Of a DNA stretch of 64,000 nt, positions 33,659 to 42,721 are shown piece after piece. Within the stretch, counting starts at the first letter, position 1; the number at the start of each line of letters is the position of its first letter. The notes under the pieces are model-generated. The model searched no databases and was not told the DNA's origin. It worked only from the letters and a program-made list of their open reading frames with translations. The stretch comes from AV40 sp035568175. Lineage in GTDB: Bacteria > Verrucomicrobiota > Verrucomicrobiia > Chthoniobacterales > UBA10450. Position numbers and translations under genes: made by a program. The DNA is taken from positions 74,453-138,452 of the forward strand of contig DATMON010000003.1 of NCBI GenBank assembly GCA_035568175.1, written 5' to 3'.

Positions 33659-33861
33659 CCTGCCGGTTGGAATCTGGAGATCGCATTAAGCGGCTTTCCA
33701 GCGAAGGTGCGGCTACACAAACCCATTGATTCCCGACCGAAGATTCGTTGAAACGTCGGTGACGTAATCGGGGAATGACTAACAAGTGGACAAATAAAGT
33801 CGAGCAAATAACGCGCAAACGCGTGAGACAAAGCCCTACTGACAGCTTCCTCGGAGAACTA

Positions 33862-33912
33862 TGACACTGCAGAACACAAATCCAAAGCTGGCTGCCTCGC
33901 TAGGACTCGAAC
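33862..33912 (-). repeat. Right copy of 51-bp direct repeat, overlapping tRNA-Gln
   Basis: Perfect copy of 31127-31177. It covers 31 bp that include the encoded CCA and downstream flank, plus the 3' acceptor strand and T-arm 3' half of the intact tRNA-Gln (33889-33962). Confidence 0.85.
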
Positions 33913-33962
33913 CTAGACAAAGAGATCCAGAATCTCTTGTGCTACCATTACACCACGAGGCA
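33889..33962 (-). tRNA. tRNA-Gln (anticodon CTG)
   Basis: 74 nt including an encoded CCA. Acceptor TGCCTCG/CGAGGCA, anticodon stem AGAGA/TCTCT with loop TTCTGGA (anticodon CTG, reads CAG), T-arm CTAGG-TTCGAGT-CCTAG. All arms pair. Confidence 0.95.
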
Positions 33963-34034
33963 AAAGCGCGGGGACAAGATCTAAAGCCGAATTTGCACGT
34001 TGCGCAAGCGGATCGAAAACCGTCGCGCCCGCAA

Positions 34035-34958
34035 TTAATCCAAAGTCATTTCCGCACCTTCGCGCGCGCCTTCGACCTCAAGATAACTTTCACTTTTCGC
34101 GGCCAGCTTCCGCGCCGTCTGGATCATCTTGTCGATCATTTCGTCATCGTGCGTCGGGTCGTGGTGGAAAAGAATGAGCTTTCGAACGCTGGCATCGATT
34201 GCCAGCGAGATGGCCGTGCTGAGCGAGCCGTGGCCCCAGCCGATGTGCGCCTGGTATTCCTCGTCCGTGTATTGAGTATCGAGAATCAGAATGTCGGAGC
34301 CCTGAAGAAATTTCACCAGTTCGGCGCGGTCTTCGCCCGCGCGTTTCTTCGTCTGCTCCGGGCTTAACAGATGCGATTTAGCGGAGTGCAGTTTGAAAGC
34401 TTCGTACGGTTCATGATCAGGCAGGAAAGCGATCGAGCCTTTGCTGGTGAAAAGTCGATAGCCGACGCAGACGCCGGGATGATTCATGAATTTTGAACGC
34501 ACCCGCACTTTTCCGATCTTGAAGTCCATCGACTCAAGCTTTTCAATTTTGATTTTTCCCGGCAGATCATAAAGAGCGACGGGGAAGAAAGGTGTTGCCA
34601 TCTGCCCTTTCAGAATTTCGCGCAGACCGCTGCCGGTCCCGTCGTAACCAAAAATCTGGATTTCGTTCTTATCGTTGTAAGAAGGCACGAAAAAAGGAAA
34701 ACCCTGAATGTGGTCCCAATGAACGTGGGTAATGAGGATGCTGAGATTAATCGGGCGCGATCCGAATTCATTCTCAAGTGCCACGCCGAGCCCTCGAATT
34801 CCCGATCCGGCATCGAGCACAATAAGCTCGCCGTCAGCGCGCACTTCCACGCAGGTGGTGTTGCCACCGTAGCGCACGGTCGCCCGGCCCGGAACTGGAA
34901 TCGAGCCGCGGACTCCCCACAGCTTCAGCCGCGTAGACGATCCCGATGTCTCCGACAT
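34035..34958 (-). CDS. MBL-fold metal-dependent hydrolase
   Basis: A 307-residue cytoplasmic metallo-beta-lactamase-fold protein. The start WGVRGSIPVPG..T.RYGGNT and the metal motif HVHWDH (HxHxDH) place it with the PhnP/cyclic-phosphodiesterase-like branch; later ligands are NHPG, LDTQY and HHDPTHDD. The sequence THVHWDHIQGFPFF is typical of enzymes acting on cyclic phosphate or nucleotide-type substrates, but the substrate cannot be fixed from sequence. Some relatives are fused to response regulators. It stands alone, 72 bp from tRNA-Gln. Confidence 0.85.
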   Translation of the reverse strand: MSETSGSSTRLKLWGVRGSIPVPGRATVRYGGNTTCVEVRADGELIVLDAGSGIRGLGVALENEFGSRPINLSILITHVHWDHIQGFPFFVPSYNDKNEIQIFGYDGTGSGLREILKGQMATPFFPVALYDLPGKIKIEKLESMDFKIGKVRVRSKFMNHPGVCVGYRLFTSKGSIAFLPDHEPYEAFKLHSAKSHLLSPEQTKKRAGEDRAELVKFLQGSDILILDTQYTDEEYQAHIGWGHGSLSTAISLAIDASVRKLILFHHDPTHDDEMIDKMIQTARKLAAKSESYLEVEGAREGAEMTLD

Positions 34959-35041
34959 AGATAACCGGCATCGAATGTGTCACGCAACTGCCCGGAAACC
35001 AAGAGTTTTCGCATGACTAGGTCCGCAGTCGTTAGGCTGCT

Positions 35042-35076
35042 AAAAAAAGCTGCCCCGAAATCATTTCGGGGCAGCC
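35042..35076 (-). terminator. Intrinsic terminator of PEP-CTERM gene
   Basis: Minus-strand 13-bp stem GCTGCCCCGAAAT/ATTTCGGGGCAGC with a one- or few-base loop, followed by a T7 run; 22 bp past the stop at 35098. Confidence 0.92.
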
Positions 35077-35097
35077 TAAGGGAAACAGCAAGCTTGT

Positions 35098-35658
35098 TTA
35101 AGCGCGCTGCCGACGAAGTAATCTCGAAAATACAGCCGCTACGCACACACCGATAATTGGAAACAACGCCGTCGATTCCGGCACCGGCACAGAAACGCTT
35201 CCGATGTTGGAGACCTTTGTCCCTGTGGGATCGTTGCTCTTGGTGGCTTCGGCAGTGAATTGGCCGGTCTTGAGTTGGTTGGTGCTGGTGACGGCTGAGA
35301 AAATTCCGAGTGCAGCCGAACCGGAAATCGGCGTTGTGCCGGAGTAGGTCCACGTCAGATTCCAAAGGTTTGGGTTGTCCGTTGGCGTGGTCAGTGGGGC
35401 CGTCGGTCCGAGTAACGACGTGGAAAATGTCCAGCCGGCGGGCTGGCTCGTGGTCGTGGGCATGATCGAACTGAAATCATAAATCGTGAAAAAATCGCCG
35501 TGATTTATTGTCTCATCAACGGTGACATTGGCCGAGTAATTCCACGTGAAACTCGGGCTTGAGCCAGTCACCGACGATAATGTCGGAATAATATCGCCGC
35601 GCGCGATGAGAACCGCTGACCCGAGTAACACCAACCCTAAAACAAATGACTTTCTCAT
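35098..35658 (-). CDS. PEP-CTERM exported protein
   Basis: A 186-residue protein with signal peptide (MRKSFVLGLVLLGSAVLIARG), a beta-rich Thr/Ser middle and a C-terminal sorting signal: VPVPESTALFP, a hydrophobic stretch (IIGVCVAAVFS) and RLLRRQRA. PEP-CTERM tails are cut by an exosortase and direct proteins to the envelope or matrix. The motif here is P-E-S rather than canonical P-E-P, as is common in Verrucomicrobia. No exosortase is in the window. Single-gene unit with its own terminator. Confidence 0.88.
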   Translation of the reverse strand: MRKSFVLGLVLLGSAVLIARGDIIPTLSSVTGSSPSFTWNYSANVTVDETINHGDFFTIYDFSSIMPTTTSQPAGWTFSTSLLGPTAPLTTPTDNPNLWNLTWTYSGTTPISGSAALGIFSAVTSTNQLKTGQFTAEATKSNDPTGTKVSNIGSVSVPVPESTALFPIIGVCVAAVFSRLLRRQRA

Positions 35659-35829
35659 AACTTTTCTTGTGAGGTTGCGGCGATTTTGGGGAAAATCGGA
35701 CCTCGTGTCAACTCTAATTTAGGTTGATCCCCCGCCGGGCGTGGCCGGGCAAAAAAGCCATCCATTCGCAGGATTGCGCAGGATTAATTAGCGGTAGCGC
35801 GCGGGTCCCCGCTCTTAATATTGCAGGGG

Positions 35830-37557
35830 ATGAGCGGGGCGGGAAATTCACAGGGTCGGGCCAAGGGGGCGCTGCACCCTTTCGGGCGACCCAACCTGCG
35901 CCTGCGGTGGATTCTAATTGTTGTTGGCTTGCTCTTGCTGGTCGTTGTCGGAATAACGACCTACCACTGGTTCAAGATTAAGCGGGCCGATCGCTTTGCC
36001 GCTGCCGGTGACGGGCTGGTCGCGGCCGGCAAATGGAATGATGCCGCGGTCCAGTATCGCGTTGCCCTGGAGTTGGATCCTTCGAATTACTATGGATTGA
36101 GCGGAGCGGCGCGGCTCGCTTCCAAAGCAGAGCGTCCCGAAGCACTCGAGCTCTGGCAGAGAGTCATGACGCTTCCGCGATGCACGACCCGCGACCGCGA
36201 GGAGTACGCGGACCTGCTCATTACAACGAATCGACTGAATCTTGCCGAAAAAGTGATCGACCCATTGCTGAAAGGCAATCCGGACACGAAGACGCTGCAG
36301 CTGGCCACGCGTTATTCCAGAAAAATCGGCGACGATGTGAAGGCCATTGAGTATGCGCGCATTGCCAACAAACGCGCTCCCGACGACAACGGTCCGCGTT
36401 TTCAGCTGGCCGAGCTTCTCGCCCAGTCGACGGATGCGGCCGAGCAGGCAGAGGCCCGTAAAATTCTTTGGGAGCTTGCCGCCAAACCAAGCGTCTATAA
36501 GAACGCCGCCGTTGAAGCTCTTGCCACGGCACCGCAACTAACGACTGATGAGCGAAATCGGCTCTTGGCAGAACTGACTGCCCTAGCCCCAAAAACGATT
36601 AAAGACGATTTGCTTGCTGCTGACCTGCGCTTTCAACTCCATCCAGATGACGCCGCACGAATTTATCATGAGATTGTTGATCGTTGGCAGAATGGAAAGG
36701 CCGAGGAAATTGTCGATCTTGCCCGCTGGTTAAACGCCCATCAGCAACCCGAGCTCGTCCTCGCGACCTTCCCACCTGAACGCGCGTCGGAAGACAACCA
36801 GCTGTTTCTCGCGCGATTGGATGCGCTGGCTAGTCTGCAACGTTGGAACGATATCGACGATGTTCTCAATCGAAGCGACGTCACGTTGGATCCTTCGGTG
36901 ATTGAAAGTTTCCACGCGCGCACGGCGCAAGAACGCAACGCCGCTTTAGATGCCGAGGTGCATTGGAACCACGCCATTTCGCTGGCCGGGACCGATCCAT
37001 ACAAATTGCGTTTCGTTGCCAATTTTGCCGAGCAAAGCCAGGCCACTGCTGCGGCGCTGAAAGCATACGAACAACTCGCCCGTTTCCCCGAACATGCCGA
37101 CTTCGCCTACCGCGGCTTACAACGTGTCAGTCAAAAGACAGGCGAGACCGCCGCGCAACGCACAGCGATGTCGAAAATCTCCGCGCGCGCGCCGGACGAT
37201 CCGAACGCGACCGATCAACTTGCCTATCTCAATTTGCTCCTCGACGAAGATGTCGATAAGAATTTCGCAATCGCAAAGAAACTAACTGAGCAATATCCAA
37301 ACCGACTGTCATATCGTGTCACCACTGCGCTCGGTTATCTTCGCCGGCACGATTCGGCATCGGCCCTGGCCCAGTTCAAGGCGCCTGTTCCGATCGATTG
37401 GAAACGGACTTTGCCAGCGTGGCGCGCAGTTTACGCTGCTGCGCTTCTCGCCGGCGATCGCACGGATGAAGCGCGCGACGTCATCGCGACGATTCCGCGG
37501 GACCGGCTGAATCCGCAGGAACGTGAACTGATCGAGCCGACCGAAGAAGCGAAGTAG
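35830..37557 (+). CDS. Membrane-anchored TPR protein
   Basis: About 575 residues from ATG 35830 (a TTG at 35821 is possible). A short basic N-terminus precedes a membrane segment (WILIVVGLLLLVVVGITTY); the rest is helical TPR-like repeats (AAGKWNDAAVQYRVALELDPSNYYG, RLNLAEKVIDPLLKGNPDT, AALKAYEQLARFPEHADFAY), facing the periplasm. Such proteins scaffold envelope complexes. The repeats diverge from consensus in the middle. Convergent with the next gene, no clear operon partner. Confidence 0.8.
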   Translation: MSGAGNSQGRAKGALHPFGRPNLRLRWILIVVGLLLLVVVGITTYHWFKIKRADRFAAAGDGLVAAGKWNDAAVQYRVALELDPSNYYGLSGAARLASKAERPEALELWQRVMTLPRCTTRDREEYADLLITTNRLNLAEKVIDPLLKGNPDTKTLQLATRYSRKIGDDVKAIEYARIANKRAPDDNGPRFQLAELLAQSTDAAEQAEARKILWELAAKPSVYKNAAVEALATAPQLTTDERNRLLAELTALAPKTIKDDLLAADLRFQLHPDDAARIYHEIVDRWQNGKAEEIVDLARWLNAHQQPELVLATFPPERASEDNQLFLARLDALASLQRWNDIDDVLNRSDVTLDPSVIESFHARTAQERNAALDAEVHWNHAISLAGTDPYKLRFVANFAEQSQATAAALKAYEQLARFPEHADFAYRGLQRVSQKTGETAAQRTAMSKISARAPDDPNATDQLAYLNLLLDEDVDKNFAIAKKLTEQYPNRLSYRVTTALGYLRRHDSASALAQFKAPVPIDWKRTLPAWRAVYAAALLAGDRTDEARDVIATIPRDRLNPQERELIEPTEEAK

Positions 37558-37565
37558 CGCGGCGA

Positions 37566-37958
37566 CTAAAGCAAGCTCACCCCGAAAGGCGCGGGCCCTT
37601 TTTTCCAGCGCAGTTCCGGATGCAAATTGATTTCCTCTGCGGGAATATCGAACCCGACCGAGCGCAATAAATAGGAAACGCCTTCCCGACTCTCCATTGT
37701 TTCTTTCAGACTGCGCGCAAATAGCTCTACGTATTCCTTGTAGGAATCGAGTGCGAGCTTGCCTTGGGCAAAATGGTCGGCCAGGGCTTCATCGTGGTAA
37801 TCGATCAAATCAACCAGCGCCCGCCGCAAATCGATCCGCACTTTCGGATCGATCACAACCTTGAACGGCGTCGCGGACGGATCCGCTTTCGCCAGACTTC
37901 GCGTTTTGGGTCCGCCTGGCTCTGGCCGGACAATCTGAAAATCGTGGCTCTCGTCCAT
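37566..37958 (-). CDS. Conserved-looking hypothetical protein
   Basis: A 130-residue soluble protein without signal peptide. The N-terminal 30 residues are Pro/Lys-rich; the rest is helical and charged (RRALVDLIDYHDEALADHFAQ, YKEYVELFARSLKETMES). No domain recognised. It lies 91 bp upstream of the pyrophosphatase gene stop on the same strand and may be read with it or alone. Confidence 0.6.
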   Translation of the reverse strand: MDESHDFQIVRPEPGGPKTRSLAKADPSATPFKVVIDPKVRIDLRRALVDLIDYHDEALADHFAQGKLALDSYKEYVELFARSLKETMESREGVSYLLRSVGFDIPAEEINLHPELRWKKGPAPFGVSLL

Positions 37959-38049
37959 GTCGATCTTTTAATGCCAGTCCGGTTCGGAGATGTCGATCTT
38001 GTAATAGATCGGCAAGATTTTACGCGCTAAATTCTTGCGCCAGCCAAAA

Positions 38050-40125
38050 TTAAAAGAAGATCGGAATGATCAAGATCGCGACGATGTTCACAACCTTGAT
38101 CATCGGATTGATCGCGGGTCCGGCGGTATCTTTATAAGGATCGCCGACGGTATCGCCCGTGACCGACGCCGCGTGGGCAAATGAACCTTTGCCACCGAGA
38201 TTTCCTTCTTCGATAAATTTCTTCGCGTTGTCCCACGCGCCTCCGCTGGAAGTCATGGCAATGGCGACGAACAATCCAGTGACAATCGTTCCGACAAGTA
38301 AACCGCCCAACACGACCGGCCCAAGCGGTTTGATGACTGCGACCGCAACCACAAAGACGAGCGGCAAGAGCGCCGGGACAATCATTTCGCGCAAAGCCGC
38401 TTTGGTCACGATGTCGACGCAAGTGCCGTAATCGGGTGTGTCCTGACCGGTCAGAATTCCCGGCTTGGCTTTCAATTGCCGGCGCACTTCGCGAACGACC
38501 GCGCCTGCGGCTTTGCCTACGGCATCCATGCTAAATGCCGTAAAAATGAATGGCAGTAAACCGCCGAGAAAGAGGCCGATGATTACTTTCGGTTCGGTCA
38601 GCGTAAACTGGAAGACAAACGGCTCGCCGTTGCGCGTAACGTGTGCTTTCAATTCCTCGACGTAGGATCCGAAGAGAACGAGCGCGGCCAGTCCCGCAGA
38701 CGCGATCGCGTATCCTTTGGTCACGGCCTTCATCGTGTTGCCAACGGCGTCCAGCTCATCGGTGACTGCGCGCACCTCTTTCGGCAAATTGCTCATTACC
38801 GCGATCCCGCCCGCGTTGTCGGTAATCGGGCCAAATGAATCGAGTGAAATGATGATTCCAGCCATCGACAACATCGACATCACCGCAATCGCAATTCCGT
38901 AGAGGCCTGCGAAATGAAAACTAAGCAGAATGGCGATGCCGATAAATCCAACCGGCAACGCGGTCGCGTGTTGGCCGACGGCCAATCCAGCGATGATGTT
39001 TGTGGCGTGGCCCGTCTCCGACGCGCGCGCGATTTTTTGCACCGGACTGTAACGCATCGACGTGTAGTAATTTGTGATCGCGACCACGACCGCGGTCATG
39101 ACCAAGCCGATCACGGACGCTAAATAGAGTTGCGTGGGCGTTCGCGTTGCGCCGGCGATCGTCAAACCGGTTGGAAAGAGATAATGCGTTGCCGGCCAAA
39201 ACAGAATCGCTGAGACAATGGCGCTGGCTAAAACGCCGCCCATCAGCACAGCCGCAGGTTTGCCGTTGGCAACGTTCACAAATACCACTCCGCAAATCGC
39301 GCCGAGCACCGAAATCCCGCCGAGCACGAACGGATACACGATCACTGCCGGATTTCCAGCAAGCGTAAGCGCGCCCAACAAAATGGCGCCGATCAAACTG
39401 ACCGCGTAAGTTTCAAAAACGTCCGCAGCCATACCGGCGCAATCGCCGACGTTATCGCCGACATTGTCTGCGATCGTTGCCGGGTTGCGCGGATCGTCCT
39501 CTTCAAAACCTTGCTCAATTTTGCCGACCAGATCCGCGCCGACGTCCGCCGCTTTGGTGTAAATGCCGCCGCCCAACCGCGCAAAAACGCTGATCAAACT
39601 CGCGCCAAGCGCAAGGCCAACCAGACTGCGGATAGCCATATCATGGCCAACCATCTTGTCGGCCACGGTATAAAAGATCGACACCGAGAGGAGCGCGAGA
39701 CCAACCACCAGTAGACCGGTCACTGCGCCGCCGTTGAAGGCCATGCGTAAAGCACTTGTGGACGAAACGCTGGCCGCCTGGGTAGTGCGCACATTTGCGA
39801 TGACGGCAATGCGCATGCCGATGAACCCGGCCGAAAGCGAACAAAATGCGCCGACGACAAATCCGCTCGCGGTCGGATGATCTTTAAAGATGAAGAGCAG
39901 AACGAAAATGACGACCGCGATTACGCTGATCGTGACGACCTGCCGATTCAAATATGCCTTCGCGCCTTCCTGAACTGCTCCGGAGATCTGTCGCATCCGT
40001 TCATTACCGGCCGGCGAACGCGCCACGATCGCGATAAGAATGAACGCGAAAATCAGGCCGATGGCGGCGCACAACATCGACAATTGCACTCCGGAATCGA
40101 GCAGGTTAAGAGCAAGAAAGGCCAT
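38050..40125 (-). CDS. hppA: Membrane-bound proton-pumping pyrophosphatase
   Basis: A 691-residue integral membrane enzyme that hydrolyses PPi and pumps cations outward. Diagnostic motifs are GGGIYTKAADVGADLVGKIE, DDPRNPATIADNVGDNVGD and the second acidic region near the C-terminus (GDTVGDPYKDTAGPA). The subtype-determining site reads GNTMKAVTKG, with Lys where K+-stimulated enzymes have Ala, so I infer the K+-independent H+ type. About 16 membrane helices, as in the family, at the usual length. It stands alone on the minus strand and would save energy by using PPi. Confidence 0.96.
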   Translation of the reverse strand: MAFLALNLLDSGVQLSMLCAAIGLIFAFILIAIVARSPAGNERMRQISGAVQEGAKAYLNRQVVTISVIAVVIFVLLFIFKDHPTASGFVVGAFCSLSAGFIGMRIAVIANVRTTQAASVSSTSALRMAFNGGAVTGLLVVGLALLSVSIFYTVADKMVGHDMAIRSLVGLALGASLISVFARLGGGIYTKAADVGADLVGKIEQGFEEDDPRNPATIADNVGDNVGDCAGMAADVFETYAVSLIGAILLGALTLAGNPAVIVYPFVLGGISVLGAICGVVFVNVANGKPAAVLMGGVLASAIVSAILFWPATHYLFPTGLTIAGATRTPTQLYLASVIGLVMTAVVVAITNYYTSMRYSPVQKIARASETGHATNIIAGLAVGQHATALPVGFIGIAILLSFHFAGLYGIAIAVMSMLSMAGIIISLDSFGPITDNAGGIAVMSNLPKEVRAVTDELDAVGNTMKAVTKGYAIASAGLAALVLFGSYVEELKAHVTRNGEPFVFQFTLTEPKVIIGLFLGGLLPFIFTAFSMDAVGKAAGAVVREVRRQLKAKPGILTGQDTPDYGTCVDIVTKAALREMIVPALLPLVFVVAVAVIKPLGPVVLGGLLVGTIVTGLFVAIAMTSSGGAWDNAKKFIEEGNLGGKGSFAHAASVTGDTVGDPYKDTAGPAINPMIKVVNIVAILIIPIFF

Positions 40126-40220
40126 TGCTTTAAGGCGATAAAGCGCACGACTCTATAAAGATTTCCGATGCTGGCAAAGGCTATTTGCTGCGCGATCACG
40201 CCGGAAAACCAAACTCTAAT

Positions 40221-42659
40221 CTAGTCCGGTGCCAGGGAGTTCACGAGCTTTTCGAAACGAGAATCGCCTCGAAGCGGATCCCAGTAGGGATGAAGCTTGA
40301 GCTGTCCATAATTCACGTCGCCTGGGATCTTGGTAACAATTGCAAGTTGCTCGAGTGCGCGATCTTTCTCCCCTGTCCAGGCATAGATAACGGCCAAATA
40401 CTCGATCAGTAGTGCGCCATTGATTGCATCCTTCCCCACCGGTAATAATTCAACTGCACGCCGACCCTCGCGAATAGCTTCCTCTTTATGGCCGAGGCCA
40501 GCGTCGATCAGGCCTAATACGCAGAGCGCTCCGGCGTAATCGGGCTGATCGTGAACAATTTTCTCAATTTCAATTCGCGCCGTCGTGAATGCAGCCCGCG
40601 CCCCGGCTTCGTCTTTTCTGGCCCGCGCGGCGACCCCTTCACACCAACCTCGCGGGAACGGAATGCCTTCGTTCCGGCAGCCATCACTGGTCATGACTGC
40701 GAGCGCATCGGCAGCGGCTTTGTGATCGCGCTCACAAAACGCTAGGAAAAGCCAGCCCTCAGCAATGCCAGCGGTTGCATCCGGAAATTCGGTGATCACC
40801 TCCCGGACGACCGAGTGCAGGGGTTTAGTGTCAGCTCTCCATTCGAGTTCTGCCGTCCCTCGTTCGACGCGCGTAGCTGCGTCCTTGGGCACCAGTGTTA
40901 GCGCTCGATCCAGACTCGCGATCATCTCCGGGAAGCGCCTCATGTCTTCACAAGCTAAAGAGATTTGTTGGAGGATGAAGAAATTGCGCGGATCCAGTTC
41001 CGCTACCCGGTTTAGATTACGAACGGCTTCCTCCCAGCGACCCTGGCGCCGATCGATGTAACCGGTTAATTCAAACACCAGCGGTTCGTTCGGCAGGGCG
41101 CGGGCAGTCAGACCGAGCTCTTCACGAGCTCGAGAATAATCAAGGTAACCATTGTAGAGATGAGCAGCCAAGGCGAGGTGCGCTTCACCCGCGTTCGGCC
41201 GAAGGCGCAGCGCGGTCTTGACGGCCGCATCCGCCAACTCAAGACGCCCCGGCGTGTGATCGATGCCAAGAATGTAAAGGCGGTCATGGACCCAAGCGAG
41301 CTGACAATAGGCAAGGAGGAATGCCGGATCCCGGTCTACCGCTCTTTTGAGAAGGTCCGCTGCCTCGTAAAGTTTCTCTTTTTCGTGTTCATTGAATACA
41401 GCGGTACTAAGCAACGCCTTCGCGCGCGTATAGTAGTCGTAAGCCGTTAGATCGGACGTTGGGCGTTGTTCGATCGCCGCCTTTTCTTCAGGCGAGAGCT
41501 TGCTTTTAAGCTGAGCGACAATTTTCTCCGAGACCTCACTCTCGACCGCGAAAACGTCAGCTAAATCGCGCTCGTAGTGCTCAGCCCAAACATGTGTGTC
41601 AGTGCGCGCATCCACAAGCTGCGCGTTGATGCGCACACGCCTGCCCACTCGCTGGACGCTGCCTTCGATCACGTGGGCGACGCCCAGTTGGTGTCCGATC
41701 TCGCGCAAATTACGTCGCGCGCTGCTCTTATACTGCATTACCGAGGTACGACTGATGACTTTCAGATCAGCGACCTTGGCCAAGTCCGTCAGAATTTCGT
41801 CCTGCACGCCATCGGTGAAATAACTGTTTTGCTGGTCGCCGCTAAGATTTTCAAAGGGCAACACCGCAATGCTTTTGGCCGGAATTGAACCGCCGGCGAC
41901 GGACTCGGTTATCGTTACCGGCGACCCACGTCGCAGAAACATCGACAAACTAATCGCGAGCGTTCCCATTGTTAGTACCAGTAAAAGGGCGAGTAGAGAG
42001 GTCGGCCAACGCGGAGCACTAACTGGTCGCACGGTAACGCCGGACTTCTGCTTCCAGCGGTTGCGCCCGCGAAGTTTCGCGGGAACGGCTGGATTACCAA
42101 GGCCATTCTTGCAAAGCCTGAAGATACCAAGACGCAAGCCGTGCTTTACTTCGCATTCACCGAGGTCCTGCAGGTACGGTCGCCAATGACGGTACTGCGC
42201 CAGATCGTCGGCTACATGTTTGGACAGAAGAATGTGCCCAGCGTCGCCGCAGTCCATTACCCGTTGCGCTACGTTAATTCCCGTACCAGCAACGTTTAGA
42301 GTATCATTCACATCTCTGACTTGATTCACCGGGCCACTGTGAATTCCCATGCGAACGTGAATGTTGGGATCGGTTCCTAATTTCTGAGTGATTTCCAAAG
42401 CGCAACGAACCGGCTCCTCCGGGCTCTGGAAGAAAAGCAACGCCATGCCATCACCGGTTGGAACGCGAATTAACTTGCCGCTGGCTTCAGCCCTCCGAAA
42501 ACACTCGGTGCTTCGCACGACGCGACCGAGCTCTTGCACCCACTCGATCTGCTCGTTCACCAGCAATCTGGAGTAACCGACTATGTCGATAAGAAGCAGG
42601 TGAGCGATCTCGAGCGGGAGATCGCCCTTTGGCTCCGCGGATGTGGGTGGCGTCTGCAA
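40221..42659 (-). CDS. Class III nucleotide cyclase with TolB-like and TPR domains
   Basis: An 812-residue protein. Start is a TTG (42659) with GGGGGAG just upstream. The cyclase domain (~15-190) has metal-binding Asp25 in LLIDIVGYSR and Asp70 in VPTGDGMALLF. A membrane segment (~215-240) leads to a region like FlgO/TolB N-terminal domains (SIAVLPFENLSGDQQNSYF ... VIEGSVQRVGRRVRI) and then ~10 TPR-like repeats (RDPAFLLAYCQLAWVHDRLY and others). This architecture is common in soil bacteria and likely makes cAMP in response to a periplasmic or TPR-bound signal. cNMP-binding proteins are encoded at 10308, 46807 and 48379. Confidence 0.9.
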   Translation of the reverse strand: MQTPPTSAEPKGDLPLEIAHLLLIDIVGYSRLLVNEQIEWVQELGRVVRSTECFRRAEASGKLIRVPTGDGMALLFFQSPEEPVRCALEITQKLGTDPNIHVRMGIHSGPVNQVRDVNDTLNVAGTGINVAQRVMDCGDAGHILLSKHVADDLAQYRHWRPYLQDLGECEVKHGLRLGIFRLCKNGLGNPAVPAKLRGRNRWKQKSGVTVRPVSAPRWPTSLLALLLVLTMGTLAISLSMFLRRGSPVTITESVAGGSIPAKSIAVLPFENLSGDQQNSYFTDGVQDEILTDLAKVADLKVISRTSVMQYKSSARRNLREIGHQLGVAHVIEGSVQRVGRRVRINAQLVDARTDTHVWAEHYERDLADVFAVESEVSEKIVAQLKSKLSPEEKAAIEQRPTSDLTAYDYYTRAKALLSTAVFNEHEKEKLYEAADLLKRAVDRDPAFLLAYCQLAWVHDRLYILGIDHTPGRLELADAAVKTALRLRPNAGEAHLALAAHLYNGYLDYSRAREELGLTARALPNEPLVFELTGYIDRRQGRWEEAVRNLNRVAELDPRNFFILQQISLACEDMRRFPEMIASLDRALTLVPKDAATRVERGTAELEWRADTKPLHSVVREVITEFPDATAGIAEGWLFLAFCERDHKAAADALAVMTSDGCRNEGIPFPRGWCEGVAARARKDEAGARAAFTTARIEIEKIVHDQPDYAGALCVLGLIDAGLGHKEEAIREGRRAVELLPVGKDAINGALLIEYLAVIYAWTGEKDRALEQLAIVTKIPGDVNYGQLKLHPYWDPLRGDSRFEKLVNSLAPD

Positions 42660-42721
42660 GCACTCCCCCTGTGGTAGTCGATCTTCGCAATTTTTCGCTC
42701 AGCGGTCGAGAGCAAACCACG

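Noticed and set aside
33861..34367. 168-residue plus-strand open frame
   Set aside because: Runs through tRNA-Gln and antisense to the MBL hydrolase.
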